This document shows positions 18,276-27,322 of a stretch of 64,000 nt of DNA, piece by piece. The notes below the pieces were generated by a model, which worked only from the letters and a program-made list of their open reading frames with translations, was not told where the DNA came from and made no database searches. The stretch is from Nocardia farcinica. Lineage in GTDB: Bacteria; Actinomycetota; Actinomycetes; Mycobacteriales; Mycobacteriaceae. The position numbers and the translations under genes are program-made. The stretch lies in contig NZ_LN868939.1 of NCBI RefSeq assembly GCF_001182745.1, positions 1,922,001 to 1,986,000 of the forward strand, written 5' to 3'. The first letter of the stretch is position 1. Each line of letters begins with the position of its first letter.

Positions 18276-19094
18276 ATGAACGCCACCGCGCACGCGCACC
18301 ACCACGCCGACCACGCCGCCGCCGGTCACGCCGCGCACGCGGCCGACCCGCGGATCGAGGGCCACGCCGAGCATGCCGCCGCCCCCGGCGGTTTACAGAT
18401 CACCGAGGCCGGCTACACGCTCGAGCTCGACGCGCCCATCCTCGCGGCGGGGGAGGCCGAGCTGCGGTTCCGCATCCTCGGCCCGGACGGCGCCGCGGTC
18501 ACCGACTTCGCCCCCATTCACGAGCGCGAGCTGCACCTCATCCTCGCCCGCCGCGAACTGACCGGCTTCCAGCACGTGCACCCGGTGCGCGACGAGCGGG
18601 GCGACTGGACCGTCCGGATCGATCCGATCCAGCCCGGCGCCTACCGGGTCTTCACCGACATCGCGCCGCGCGCCCTCGGTCGCACCATCACCTTGGGCGC
18701 CGACCTCGCGGTCGCGGGACACTACGATCCGCTACCGCTGCCCGCGCCCGAGCGCACCGCCCACGTGGACGGCTACGCCGTCACCCTCGACGGCGAACTC
18801 GCCGCGGGCGAAGGGCGCACGCTGACCCTCACGGTCGGCAAGGGCGGCGCGCCGGTCACCGACCTGGACCCCTACCTCGGCGCCTACGGCCACCTGGTGG
18901 TCCTGCGCGCGGGCGATCTCGCCTACGTGCACGTCCACCCGACCGGCGAGCCGGGTGACGGCAGCACCCCGGCGGGCCCCGAGATCGGCTTCCACACCGT
19001 GGTGCCCGGCCGGGGAACCTACCGGCTGTTCCTCGACTTCCAGCACGAAGGCGTCGTCCGCACAGCCGCTTTCACCCTCGCCACCCCGCGCTGA
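18276..19094 (+). CDS. His-rich, two-module protein, probable copper-binding
   Basis: 272 residues, no signal peptide or membrane helix. The first 33 residues hold nine histidines (AHAHHHADH and later HAAH, GHAEH). After that come two related modules of about 90 residues, each with a VTD...LHL/HLVVL strand, an HVHP motif (FQHVHPVRDE in the first, YVHVHPTGEP in the second) and a closing aromatic strand (GAYRVFTDI / GTYRLFLDF). This looks like an internal duplication of an Ig-like beta sandwich with a conserved His pair. I do not know a named family. The CsoR-type operator in front makes copper or Cu(I) handling the best inference. An ATG with GAGGAG upstream fixes the start. Confidence 0.75.
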   Translation: MNATAHAHHHADHAAAGHAAHAADPRIEGHAEHAAAPGGLQITEAGYTLELDAPILAAGEAELRFRILGPDGAAVTDFAPIHERELHLILARRELTGFQHVHPVRDERGDWTVRIDPIQPGAYRVFTDIAPRALGRTITLGADLAVAGHYDPLPLPAPERTAHVDGYAVTLDGELAAGEGRTLTLTVGKGGAPVTDLDPYLGAYGHLVVLRAGDLAYVHVHPTGEPGDGSTPAGPEIGFHTVVPGRGTYRLFLDFQHEGVVRTAAFTLATPR

Positions 19095-19137
19095 CCCGGT
19101 AACCGGAAATCACCGGGCCGACCGCTGCATAGGCAAA

Positions 19138-19152
19138 TACCCTACCGGGGTA
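19138..19152. promoter_or_regulatory. second candidate CsoR-type operator, before the DHA2 transporter
   Basis: TACCCTACCGGGGTA matches the TACCC-N5-GGGTA core of the upstream site (18215-18229) with the same 15-base length but a non-palindromic centre. It lies 23 bases before the transporter ATG, where it would cover the promoter, and suggests that both genes belong to one copper-responsive unit. Confidence 0.5.
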
Positions 19153-19175
19153 AGGTAAACAGGACGGACATTGTC

Positions 19176-20597
19176 ATGAGTACGCAGGTACACACCACCA
19201 CCACTCGGAAGTGGTGGGCTCTCGCGGTGATCGCCACCGCCCAGTTCATGGTCATCATGGACACCTCGATCATCGGGATCGCCCTGCCCCGCATGCAGGC
19301 CGATCTCGGCTTCTCGCAGGAGAACCTGACCTGGGTGTTCAACGCCTACGTCATCGCCTTCGGCGGCCTGCTGCTGCTCGGCGGCAGGCTCTCGGACCTG
19401 TTCGGCGCCCGCCGCGTGTTCGCCGCGGGCTGGGTGGTGCTGCTGGTCGGTTCGGTGCTGGCCGGCGCGGCGGGCACCGTCGGCGTCGAACTGGCGGGCC
19501 GGGCGATCCAGGGCGCGGGCGCGGCCATGATCGCACCGTCGGCGCTGACCCTGCTGATGATGCTGTTCGGGTCCTCGCCGCAGGAACTGACCAAGGCGCT
19601 GGCGATCTACGGTGCCGCGGCACCCGCGGGCGGCACCGCGGGCGTGTTCCTCGGCGGTGTCATCACCGAATACATCAGCTGGCCCTGGGTGTTCTACATC
19701 AACATCCCGATCGCCGTGCTGGCGTTGCTCGCGGCGCCCGCGCTGATGCCCGCCGCCCCGGCCCGTTCCGGCTCGCTCGACCTGCTCGGCGCCGTCACCG
19801 CCACCGCGGGCCTGGCCGCCGCCGTCTACGGCATCGTCCGCGCGCCCGAGGTGGGTTGGGCGTCGGGGCAGACCTGGGGCGTGCTCGCGGTGGCCGCCGC
19901 GCTGCTCGCCGGGTTCGTGGCACTGCAGTCGCGCCGCACCGAACCGCTGATGCCGCTGCGCATCTTCCGCGCACCCGACCTCGCCGCCGCCAACCTCGCC
20001 CAGCTGCTGCTCGGCGCCGCATGGGTGCCGATGTGGTTCTTCCTGAACCTGTACCTGCAGCAGGTTCTCGGCTACAGCGCCTTCCCCTCGGGCGCGGCGC
20101 TGCTGCCGATGACGACCCTGATCATGCTCGGCATGATCGTGCTCGCACCGCGGGCGATGCAGCGGTTCGGCGCGAAGCCGATGATCGTGACCGGCCTGGC
20201 GGTGCTCGGACTCGGCCTGGGCATCATGTCGCTGATCCGCCCGACCGGCACCTTCTGGATCGACGTCCTGCCCGCCTCGCTCGTTGCCGCCGGTGGCATG
20301 TCGCTGGCCTTCATCCCCTCGCTCGGCACCGCCATCGGCGCGGCCCGGCCGGAGGAGGGCGGCCTGGCCTCGGGCCTGGTCAACGTCAGCTACCAGATCG
20401 GCTCGGCGCTCGGGCTGGCCGCGATGACCGCCGTGGCCACGGCGTTCGGCGCCGACCGGCTCGGTGACCTGCCCCGGCTGACCGACGGCTTCTCCGCGGC
20501 CTTCCTCGGCGCCGCCGCCATCGCCCTGGTCGGCGCGGCAGTGGCCGCGGCCACCCTGTCCAGCCCCGCGAAAGCCGCCGCGCCACAACCCGAATGA
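19176..20597 (+). CDS. DHA2-family (EmrB/QacA-type) MFS exporter
   Basis: 473 residues with 14 predicted membrane helices. TM1 ends in the DHA2 motif MDTSIIGIALPRM, the TM2-3 loop has GGRLSDLFGARRVF (MFS motif A), and TM5 carries APAGGTAGVFLGGVI in shortened form GGTAGVFLGG (antiporter motif C region). The family exports drugs, dyes or metal complexes by proton antiport. Position 81 bases after the His-rich gene and behind its own CsoR-like site suggests a role in copper-linked efflux, which is inference only. The next MFS gene starts 72 bases after the stop. Confidence 0.88.
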   Translation: MSTQVHTTTTRKWWALAVIATAQFMVIMDTSIIGIALPRMQADLGFSQENLTWVFNAYVIAFGGLLLLGGRLSDLFGARRVFAAGWVVLLVGSVLAGAAGTVGVELAGRAIQGAGAAMIAPSALTLLMMLFGSSPQELTKALAIYGAAAPAGGTAGVFLGGVITEYISWPWVFYINIPIAVLALLAAPALMPAAPARSGSLDLLGAVTATAGLAAAVYGIVRAPEVGWASGQTWGVLAVAAALLAGFVALQSRRTEPLMPLRIFRAPDLAAANLAQLLLGAAWVPMWFFLNLYLQQVLGYSAFPSGAALLPMTTLIMLGMIVLAPRAMQRFGAKPMIVTGLAVLGLGLGIMSLIRPTGTFWIDVLPASLVAAGGMSLAFIPSLGTAIGAARPEEGGLASGLVNVSYQIGSALGLAAMTAVATAFGADRLGDLPRLTDGFSAAFLGAAAIALVGAAVAAATLSSPAKAAAPQPE

Positions 20598-20669
20598 GCC
20601 GGACTCGGGCGGGCAGCCCACCCGGATGCCCGCCCGAGCCGCCCACCCCGCGCCGGTCGAGGAGAAATC

Positions 20670-22034
20670 ATGTTCGCCGCACTGTTCACCCACCGCGACT
20701 ACCGCCGACTGTTCGCCGCCCAGATCTCCGCCCTGTTCGGCACCGGATCGACCACCGTGGCGCTCGGTCTGCTCGCCTACGAACTCGCCGGCGCCGACGC
20801 CGCCGTCGTGCTCGGCACCGCGCTCACGGTCAAGATGCTGGTCTACGTGACAGTCGCCCCGGTCGCAGGCGCCGTGGCCCACCGGCTGCCGCGGCGGTCG
20901 TTCCTGGTCGCGCTCAACATGATCCGCGCCGCGGTCGTGCCCGCGCTGCCCTTCGTCGACCAGGTCTGGCAGATCTACGTCCTGATCGCGGTGCTGCAGA
21001 CCGCCTCGGCCGCGTTCACCCCCACCTACCAGGCCGTGATCCCCGACATCCTGCCCGACGAACGCGACTACACCAGGGCGCTGTCGGCCGCGCAGCTCGC
21101 CGCGACCATGGAGACACTGCTGAGCCCGCTGCTGGCCGCGGCCGCCCTGGCCGTCATCGGATTCCACTGGCTGTTCCTCGGCACCGCGGTCGGCTTCGCG
21201 ATCTCGGCCGCGCTCGTGCTCGGCACCCGGATCCCGGACGCGAAGGCCGCCACCGCGGCGGGTTTCGGCGCCCGCCTGGCCTCGGGCGCCCGGATCTTCC
21301 TCGCCACACCGCGCCTGCGCGGACTGCTCGCCCTGAATGTCGTGGTGGCCGCGGCGGGGTCGGTGGTCATGGTCAACACCGTCAACTACGCCCGCGACAC
21401 CCTCGGCGGCGACCAGGCCGACGTGGCGGTGCTGTTGGCGGCCAACGGATTCGGCACCATGCTCGCCGCCCTGCTGCTGCCCCGCGTCCTCGACCGGCGC
21501 GGCGCCCGCCCGGTGCTGTTGGCCGGGGCGGGCGTCCTGGTGACCGGCCTGGCCGCCGCCGTCGCGCTGTCGGCGGCCGGGAGCGGGACCTGGCGGTGGG
21601 GCGCGGCACTCGCGGTCTGGGCGCTCGTCGGCGCGGGAACCGCGGCGGTGCTCACGCCCACCGGGCAGGTGCTACGCCGCTCGGCCCGGCCCGCCGACCG
21701 CCCCGCCCTCTTCGCCGCGCAGTTCTCGCTCTCGCACCTGGCCTGGCTGTTCACCTACCCGCTCACCGGGTGGTTGTCGACCACCGCCGGGCTCACCACC
21801 ACCTGGCTGACGCTGGCCGTGATCGCCAGCGGCGCCGCCGTCCTCGCCGCCCGGCTCTGGCCGCGCCACGACCCGGCCGAGCTGACCCACCTGCACGAGG
21901 CGGGCACCGTCGACCCCGCGCTGCTCGCCGACGCGATCCGGGTGAACGACCGCTACGTCCAGCACACCCACGTCTACGTAATCGATGCGGCGCACCCGCG
22001 GTGGCCGCGACGCGAGCACGCGACGGCCGCCTGA
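20670..22034 (+). CDS. 12-helix MFS transporter with soluble C-terminal tail
   Basis: 454 residues of the MFS family with 12 membrane helices and intact TM2-3 loop (AHRLPRRSF). GAGGAGAAATC precedes the ATG. After the last helix (about residue 400) the protein has a hydrophilic tail of about 50 residues containing LTHLHEAG and YVQHTHVYVID, a run with several His. The tail recalls cytosolic extensions of metal-linked MFS exporters, but the substrate cannot be assigned. It is probably cotranscribed with the DHA2 gene upstream. Confidence 0.85.
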   Translation: MFAALFTHRDYRRLFAAQISALFGTGSTTVALGLLAYELAGADAAVVLGTALTVKMLVYVTVAPVAGAVAHRLPRRSFLVALNMIRAAVVPALPFVDQVWQIYVLIAVLQTASAAFTPTYQAVIPDILPDERDYTRALSAAQLAATMETLLSPLLAAAALAVIGFHWLFLGTAVGFAISAALVLGTRIPDAKAATAAGFGARLASGARIFLATPRLRGLLALNVVVAAAGSVVMVNTVNYARDTLGGDQADVAVLLAANGFGTMLAALLLPRVLDRRGARPVLLAGAGVLVTGLAAAVALSAAGSGTWRWGAALAVWALVGAGTAAVLTPTGQVLRRSARPADRPALFAAQFSLSHLAWLFTYPLTGWLSTTAGLTTTWLTLAVIASGAAVLAARLWPRHDPAELTHLHEAGTVDPALLADAIRVNDRYVQHTHVYVIDAAHPRWPRREHATAA

Positions 22035-22092
22035 GCGAGGCGATCCCGGCGCGTCGTGGCCGGGACGTGCCCGGCCGCCTACGGTGGGTGGC

Positions 22093-23556
22093 ATGGCGGA
22101 TGTGGCGGTGGTGGGTTCCGGGCCGAACGGTCTCGCGGCGGCGGTGGTTCTCGCGTCGGCGGGGCTGTCGGTGGAGGTGTTCGAGGCGGCGGCGACCGCG
22201 GGCGGTGGATGCAGCACGGCCGAGCTGACACTGCCCGGCTTCCACCACGACGTCTGCGCCGGAGCCCATCCGATGGCGTCGGCGTCCCCGTTCTTCCGTG
22301 CCTTCGACCTCGCCGCGCACGGGGTGGAACTGCTGGCACCCCCGGCCTCCTACGCCCATCCGCTCGACGGCGGCCGGGCCGGCGTCGCCTGGCGCGACCT
22401 CGACCGCACCGTCGCCGACCTCGGGCCCGACGGTCCCGCCTGGCGCTCGTTCTTCGAGCCGCTGGTGCGCGACTGGCCGGGCGTGGTCGGCGTGGCCATG
22501 TCCGACCTGCGGCATCTGCCGCCGGACCTGCCGACCGCGGTCCGGTTCGGCCTGCGTCTGCTGGAACAGGGCTCGCCGCTGTGGAATCTGCGTTTCCGTG
22601 GCGACGTCGCGCCCGCGCTGCTCACCGGCGTCGCCACCCACGCGATCACCTCACCGCGCGCGCTACCCGCCGTCGGCGCGGGCGTGCTGCTGGGCACCCT
22701 GGCGCACGCGGCGGGCTGGGTGATCCCGCGCGGCGGCAGCCAGGCCATCGCCGACGCCCTGATCGCCGAACTCGAACGCCTCGGCGGCAGCGTGCACACC
22801 GGTCACCGGGTGGACTCCCTCGACGAGTTCGGCGGCGCCCGCGCGATCGTGCTCGACACCTCGCCCGCCGAACTGCTGCGACTCGCGCAGGACCGGCTAC
22901 CCGCCGGATATGCCAGGCGGCTGCGCCGATTCCGTTACGGCGGCGCCGCCTGCAAGGTCGACTTCGCGTTGTCGGGCCCGGTGCCGTGGGCTGCCCCGGA
23001 CTGCGCCCAGGCAGGAACCCTGCACCTGGTCGGCAGCCGGGCCGAGGCGATGGCCGCCGAGGGCGCGGTCGCCTCGGGCAGACACGCCGAACGCCCCTAC
23101 GTGCTGGCCATCCAGCCCGGCGTGGTCGACGATTCCCGCGCTCCCGCGGGCAAATACACCTTCTACACCTACGCGCACGTACCGCACGGCTCGGACCTCG
23201 ACGTCACCGACGCGGTGATCGCCCAGGTCGAGCGGTTCGCCCCCGGCTTCCGCGACCTGATCCTCGCGCACAACACCCGCACCGCCGCCGAACTGCCCAC
23301 CCACAACGCCAACTACGTCGGCGGCGACATCTCCGCGGGCGCGATGATCCTCCCGCAGGTCCTGTTCCGCCCCGCCCCCCGGTGGAATCCCTACGCCACA
23401 CCGCTGCCCGGCGTCTACCTCTGCTCCTCCGCCACCCCGCCCGGTCCGGGCGTGCACGGCATGAACGGCCTCAACGCCGCCCGGCACGTCCTGCGCCGCG
23501 AGTTCGACATCACCACCGACCCACTGGAACTCCTCGGCACGGCGGTGCGCACCTGA
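22093..23556 (+). CDS. FAD/NAD(P)-dependent oxidoreductase, phytoene-desaturase/amine-oxidase-like
   Basis: 487 residues. N-terminal Rossmann motif VVGSGPNGLAAAVVLASAG with the acidic FEA at the end of strand 2, the GGGCST loop, and a C-terminal FAD motif around PGPGVHGMNGLNAARHVL, the arrangement of the CrtI/PDS group of flavoproteins. Bacterial relatives are broadly annotated as NAD(P)/FAD-dependent oxidoreductases, and the substrate is unknown. No phytoene synthase or other carotenoid gene is nearby, so carotenoid desaturation is not supported by context. The stop is directly followed by the palindromic repeat array. Confidence 0.85.
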   Translation: MADVAVVGSGPNGLAAAVVLASAGLSVEVFEAAATAGGGCSTAELTLPGFHHDVCAGAHPMASASPFFRAFDLAAHGVELLAPPASYAHPLDGGRAGVAWRDLDRTVADLGPDGPAWRSFFEPLVRDWPGVVGVAMSDLRHLPPDLPTAVRFGLRLLEQGSPLWNLRFRGDVAPALLTGVATHAITSPRALPAVGAGVLLGTLAHAAGWVIPRGGSQAIADALIAELERLGGSVHTGHRVDSLDEFGGARAIVLDTSPAELLRLAQDRLPAGYARRLRRFRYGGAACKVDFALSGPVPWAAPDCAQAGTLHLVGSRAEAMAAEGAVASGRHAERPYVLAIQPGVVDDSRAPAGKYTFYTYAHVPHGSDLDVTDAVIAQVERFAPGFRDLILAHNTRTAAELPTHNANYVGGDISAGAMILPQVLFRPAPRWNPYATPLPGVYLCSSATPPGPGVHGMNGLNAARHVLRREFDITTDPLELLGTAVRT

Positions 23557-23560
23557 GCAC

Positions 23561-23780
23561 GCCGCCTCCGGCCGCTGACCCGCTCAGGCGGTGTCTAATT
23601 GCGCCTGGGCGGGGCGGCCTGCGTGGTGATGCTGCGCTGCCGCCTCCGGCCGCTGACCCGCTCAGGCTGTGTTGGATTTCGCCTGTGCGGGGCGGCCTGC
23701 GTGGTGATGCTGCGCTGCCGCCTCCGGCCGCTGACCCGCTCAGGCGGTGCTGAAATCGCCGGTCGCTGACCCGTTCAGGC
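23561..23780. repeat. tandem array of 78-base palindromic repeats, locus B
   Basis: Two full 65-base units at 23603-23667 and 23681-23745 are separated by a 13-base spacer, giving a 78-base period. A right half-unit precedes them (23561-23589, again followed by a 13-base spacer) and a diverged right half-unit follows (about 23761-23780). Each unit ends CTGACCCGCTCAGGC. Arms of unit 1 start GCCTGGGCGGG, of unit 2 GCCTGTGCGGG, so the left arms carry substitutions while the right arms are conserved. The stop codon of the minus-strand CDF gene (23775-23777) lies inside the last right arm. Confidence 0.9.
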
Positions 23781-24695
23781 GACGGGCGTGCGGTAGAGGT
23801 CGGGCTCGAGGTAGATGATCCTGGCCGCGGGCACCGCCGCGCGCACCCGCGCCTCGGCGCCGTCGATGGCGGCGGCGACCGCGGCGATATCCATGTCCGG
23901 CACGATGCCGATCTTCGCGGCCACCAGGATCTCCTCCGGCCCCAGGTACTGGGTCTTGAGGTGGATGACGCGGTCGATGCGCTCGCCGTCGACCAGTGCG
24001 GCACGGATCGCGCGGTCCTCCTCGGCGGTCGCCCCCTCACCGATGAGCAGGCTGTGCATCTCGATGATGAGGATGATCGCGATGATGCCGAGCAGCACAC
24101 CGATGCACAGGGTGCCGATGCCGTCGAAGATCGCGTCGCCGGTGACCATGGTCAGGCCGACGCCGAGGAAGGCCAGGATCAGGCCGACGAGGGCGCCCAG
24201 GTCCTCGAGCAGCACCACCGGCAGCTCGGGGCTGCGCGAGTTGCGGATGAACCGCCACCAGCTCGCCCGGCCCTTCAGCGGGCGGGATTCCCGGATCGCG
24301 GTGACGAAGCTGAACGTCTCCAGGCCGATCGCGATCAGCAGGATCACGATGGCGACGATGGGCGAGGTCAGGTCCTCGGGATGCTGGATCTTGTGGATGC
24401 CCTCGTAGATCGCGTAGATCGAGCCGAGGGTGAACAGCACCAGCGCCACCACGAACGAATAGAAGTAGCGGCTGCGCCCGTACCCGAACTGGTGCAGCTC
24501 GTCGGCTTCCTTCGCCGCACGCGCCTGGCCGAACAGCAGCAGGCCCTGGTTGGAGGTGTCGGCCACCGAGTGCACCGCCTCGGCCAGCATCGAGGCCGAC
24601 CCGGTGATCGCCGCGCCGATGAACTTCGCGGTCGCGATACCCGCGTTGGCCGTCAACGCGGCGAGGATCGCCTTCTTGCCGCCACCAGCAGACAT
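23775..24695 (-). CDS. cation diffusion facilitator family metal transporter
   Basis: 306 residues with six membrane helices and a soluble C-terminal domain. TM2 carries HSVADTSNQ, the HxxxD metal site (His42, Asp46). The TM5 site is DAIFDG, Asp-x3-Asp rather than HxxxD, a layout found in the ZnT9/SLC30A9-like CDF branch rather than classical zinc YiiP. FGYGRSRYFYSF in the TM2-3 loop and the absence of a His-rich loop also fit. It exports a divalent cation by proton antiport; the metal is not certain. The C-terminal codons and stop fall in a copy of the dispersed palindromic repeat. Confidence 0.88.
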   Translation of the reverse strand: MSAGGGKKAILAALTANAGIATAKFIGAAITGSASMLAEAVHSVADTSNQGLLLFGQARAAKEADELHQFGYGRSRYFYSFVVALVLFTLGSIYAIYEGIHKIQHPEDLTSPIVAIVILLIAIGLETFSFVTAIRESRPLKGRASWWRFIRNSRSPELPVVLLEDLGALVGLILAFLGVGLTMVTGDAIFDGIGTLCIGVLLGIIAIILIIEMHSLLIGEGATAEEDRAIRAALVDGERIDRVIHLKTQYLGPEEILVAAKIGIVPDMDIAAVAAAIDGAEARVRAAVPAARIIYLEPDLYRTPVA

Positions 24696-24773
24696 GTCGT
24701 GGATGTCCTCTCTCGTTTCACCGAACCCGGCTAACTTAGCCTGTCGCGGCGGCGTTGTCCGAGTGCGGGCGGC

Positions 24774-25997
24774 TCAGGCCCCGCCGCCGACGCAGGCGCA
24801 GAACACCTGGGTGGGTCCGTCCACGGCCCGGGCGCGGATGTCGCTGTCGGCGGCGGAGATCCACGCCGCCGAGCCGCGGCCCACGGTCAGCTCGTCGTCG
24901 CCGTGCCGCAGCAGCACCGTGCCCGCGGTGCACAGCACGATGCCGGGCCCGGCGTCGGTGAGCGGCACCTGACCCGCCCCTTCGACCAGGTCGAAGCGTC
25001 GCAGCGCGAATTCCGGGGCCGGGGTGCGGTAGTGCACCGAGCCGTCGCCGCCCGGCTCCGGCAACACCACCGGCAGCTCGATCGGCTCGAAGTCCAGGAT
25101 GCGCAACAGTTCCGGCACGTCCACGTGCTTGGGGGTGAGCCCGCCGCGCAGCACGTTGTCGGAGTTGGCCATGATCTCCACGCCGACACCGCGCAGATAG
25201 GCGTGCAGGTTGCCGGCGTCGAGGAACAGCGCCTGGCCCGGTTCCAGGGTGAGCCGGTTCAGCAGCAGCGCCGCCAGCACGCCCGCGTCGCCCGGATAGA
25301 CCTCGGCCAGTTCGAGCGCGGTGCGCGCCTCCGCCACGAACGGACGCTTGCCCTTGCCGGACAGATAGCGCACGCAGCCGTCCAGCACCGCGGGCAACAG
25401 CGTCGCCAGCACCGGCTGCGGCAGGGTGATCCAGGTGGTGAACAGCGTTCGCAGTCCCGCCGAATCCGGTTGGGCGGCGAGCAGATCGGCGTACTGCTCG
25501 AGCTCGGGAACCGCCAGCGCCCGGAACAGCTCGACGGTGCGCTCCGGCGCCCGGAACCCGGCCAGCGCCTCGAAGCGGTCCAACGCCACCACCAGCTCCG
25601 GCTTGTGATTGTCGTCGCGGTAGTTGCGCATCGGCGAGTCGAGCGGGACCCCGGCGCGGTTCTCCCGCTCGAACCCGGCGCGCGCCTGCTCGGCGGAGGG
25701 GTGCGCCTGCAGCGACAGCGGTTCCTCGGCGGCGAGGATCTTCAGCAGGAAGGGCAGCTTGTCGCCGAATTGCGCACCGGCGGCGCCGAGTTCGCGTTCG
25801 GGATCGGCGGCCACCAGATCCAGCAGCGATTTGGTGGTGCCCTCGGCGAGCGTCACATACGCGGGGTCGGCCGGGTGCGCGCCGAACCACAGTTCGGCCT
25901 CGGGATGGGCCGACGGCACCGGCCTGCCGCACAGCTCGGCGAGCGCGGTGCGCGAACCCCAGGCATAGGAACGCAGCGCACCAACGAGTTCGTGCAC
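24774..25997 (-). CDS. manA: mannose-6-phosphate isomerase, class I
   Basis: 407 residues of the type I phosphomannose isomerase family. Metal-site blocks are visible: LWFGAHPADPA near residue 40, SLQAHPSAEQA (Gln and His ligands), and EIMANSDNVLRGGLTPKHVD in the second cupin. It interconverts fructose-6-P and mannose-6-P, the entry to GDP-mannose. GTG at 25995-25997 overlaps the stop of the SIS gene (TAGTG), so the two are coupled. Operon order pmm-SIS-manA equals Rv3257c-Rv3256c-Rv3255c. Confidence 0.92.
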   Translation of the reverse strand: MHELVGALRSYAWGSRTALAELCGRPVPSAHPEAELWFGAHPADPAYVTLAEGTTKSLLDLVAADPERELGAAGAQFGDKLPFLLKILAAEEPLSLQAHPSAEQARAGFERENRAGVPLDSPMRNYRDDNHKPELVVALDRFEALAGFRAPERTVELFRALAVPELEQYADLLAAQPDSAGLRTLFTTWITLPQPVLATLLPAVLDGCVRYLSGKGKRPFVAEARTALELAEVYPGDAGVLAALLLNRLTLEPGQALFLDAGNLHAYLRGVGVEIMANSDNVLRGGLTPKHVDVPELLRILDFEPIELPVVLPEPGGDGSVHYRTPAPEFALRRFDLVEGAGQVPLTDAGPGIVLCTAGTVLLRHGDDELTVGRGSAAWISAADSDIRARAVDGPTQVFCACVGGGA

Positions 25998-27244
25998 TAG
26001 AAACGTCCCCCGTCGTACTGGTCGGCGCTGGTGTAGTCCTCGTCCCGGTAGTCGTCGGAGCGATAGTCCGGCGTCGCGTCGGCCGTGCCGTGCCCGCCGA
26101 TCAGGCGCAGGTAGGCGGCGGCCATCTCGAGACGCAGGGCGAGCACGGCCAGCTGTTCGAGCTCGGTGCCGTGGTCGCCGGTCGCGGTGCGGTCCTCCGG
26201 TTGCGGTGTGAGCGCGGCCGGATCGGTCAGCGCGGACCGCAGCAGGTCGATGTCGGCGGTCACCAGATCGGCGTCGACCAGGCCGCCGGTGCCGAACACG
26301 GCGAGCCTGCGGCGGGCGGCGGTCTGGTCCGGGTCGGTGCTCAGCACGAAGACCCGGATCCGGTCGACCGGTGCCGGACCGTCGAGTTCCTCGTCGTGGA
26401 ACAGCGGATCGAAGTCCGGCGCCTGTTCGCCCGCGGCCGCGGTCAGCTGCGGACCCGCGGCCACCGCTTCGGCGAGATCGGCCGAACTCGCCACCCGCCC
26501 CGCGGCCTGCAACAGCACCTCGGCGGCGTGGTCGGCCAGTTCGGCGGCGGCGGGGGAGTCGCCGACCAGCACCAGGCCGCGCTGCTGCATGCGCGCGGCC
26601 AGCGTTTTGGCCGGATTGTGGAAGACCTCGTTCTGCGGCGCGTCGCGCAGCGCCTCGGCGTCGAGCATGTCGGCCAGCGCCGTCAGCTCCGGCACGGCGG
26701 CGCCGCTACGGGCGGGGTCGACCATGCGCAGCACCGCGATGCCCGCGGCGAGGAAGCGCAGCAGGCGATTGTGGTCGAGCACCGGCACCCGCGGTTCCAG
26801 CAGCGCGGCCCGGCCGGCGGCCGCCATCCGCAACGGTCCCTCGTTCGGCGCGGCCACCACGACCTCGGCGCCGCGGCGCAGCGCTCGGTCCACCGCGTCG
26901 ATCAGCCGCGGATCGCCCGCGTCGTCGCCGGCCACCAGCACCACGTCCAACGGGCCCACCCAGGGCGGCAACCCGGCCGCGTGCACGACGGGCAGCCCGG
27001 CCCGGTCGCCCAGCGCCATCATCAGCAGTCCGGCCGCGCGCGCCGCCCGGCCCGAACCGGACACGAAGACCACGCTGCGTGGTCGCAGATCGGCGAGCCT
27101 GGCGAGGGCGTTCTCACCGACGGCCGCCGCGGTGGCACGCACCTGCGCACCGCCCGAGGCGGCCGAGCGCAATGCGCCGCCGCTGTCGGCCGCCTCGAGT
27201 GAAGCGGCATCGTCGAGGTCGAGCACCGGTGTCCCAGCGATCAT
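25997..27244 (-). CDS. SIS-domain (phosphosugar isomerase-like) protein, Rv3256c type
   Basis: 415 residues from the ATG at 27244, which has GGGGAGG 11 bases upstream; a GTG four codons earlier sits too close to that Shine-Dalgarno. The middle part resembles sugar-isomerase (SIS) folds: RSVVFVSGSGRAARAAGLLM and DVVLVAGDDAGDPRLIDAV in shortened terms GSGRAARAAG and VAGDDAGDP. The C-terminal half resembles the phosphoglucose/phosphomannose isomerase C-terminal domain (FVLSTDPD). Such actinobacterial proteins sit between phosphomannomutase and ManA but have no proven activity. The C-terminus is Asp/Tyr-rich (DYRSDDYRDEDYTSADQYD). Confidence 0.75.
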   Translation of the reverse strand: MIAGTPVLDLDDAASLEAADSGGALRSAASGGAQVRATAAAVGENALARLADLRPRSVVFVSGSGRAARAAGLLMMALGDRAGLPVVHAAGLPPWVGPLDVVLVAGDDAGDPRLIDAVDRALRRGAEVVVAAPNEGPLRMAAAGRAALLEPRVPVLDHNRLLRFLAAGIAVLRMVDPARSGAAVPELTALADMLDAEALRDAPQNEVFHNPAKTLAARMQQRGLVLVGDSPAAAELADHAAEVLLQAAGRVASSADLAEAVAAGPQLTAAAGEQAPDFDPLFHDEELDGPAPVDRIRVFVLSTDPDQTAARRRLAVFGTGGLVDADLVTADIDLLRSALTDPAALTPQPEDRTATGDHGTELEQLAVLALRLEMAAAYLRLIGGHGTADATPDYRSDDYRDEDYTSADQYDGGRF

Positions 27245-27322
27245 CGGGCGTCCCACCTCCCCTCATCGCGCTGCGTCCGGATCGTCCACACCCAGCCCTG
27301 GTCGGGCGAATCCTCTGTCTGT

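Noticed and set aside
19110..21167. 685-codon minus-strand frame across two MFS genes
   Set aside because: Gly/Arg/Gln-rich shadow; both plus-strand transporters have clear membrane helices and Shine-Dalgarno sites.
22093..23556. Carotenoid phytoene desaturase (crtI)
   Set aside because: Shares the fold, but there is no crtB, crtE or other carotenoid gene nearby; a general oxidoreductase call is safer.
23561..23780. CRISPR array
   Set aside because: The repeats are 65 bases with a nearly constant 13-base spacer, appear at other gene ends and lack cas genes.
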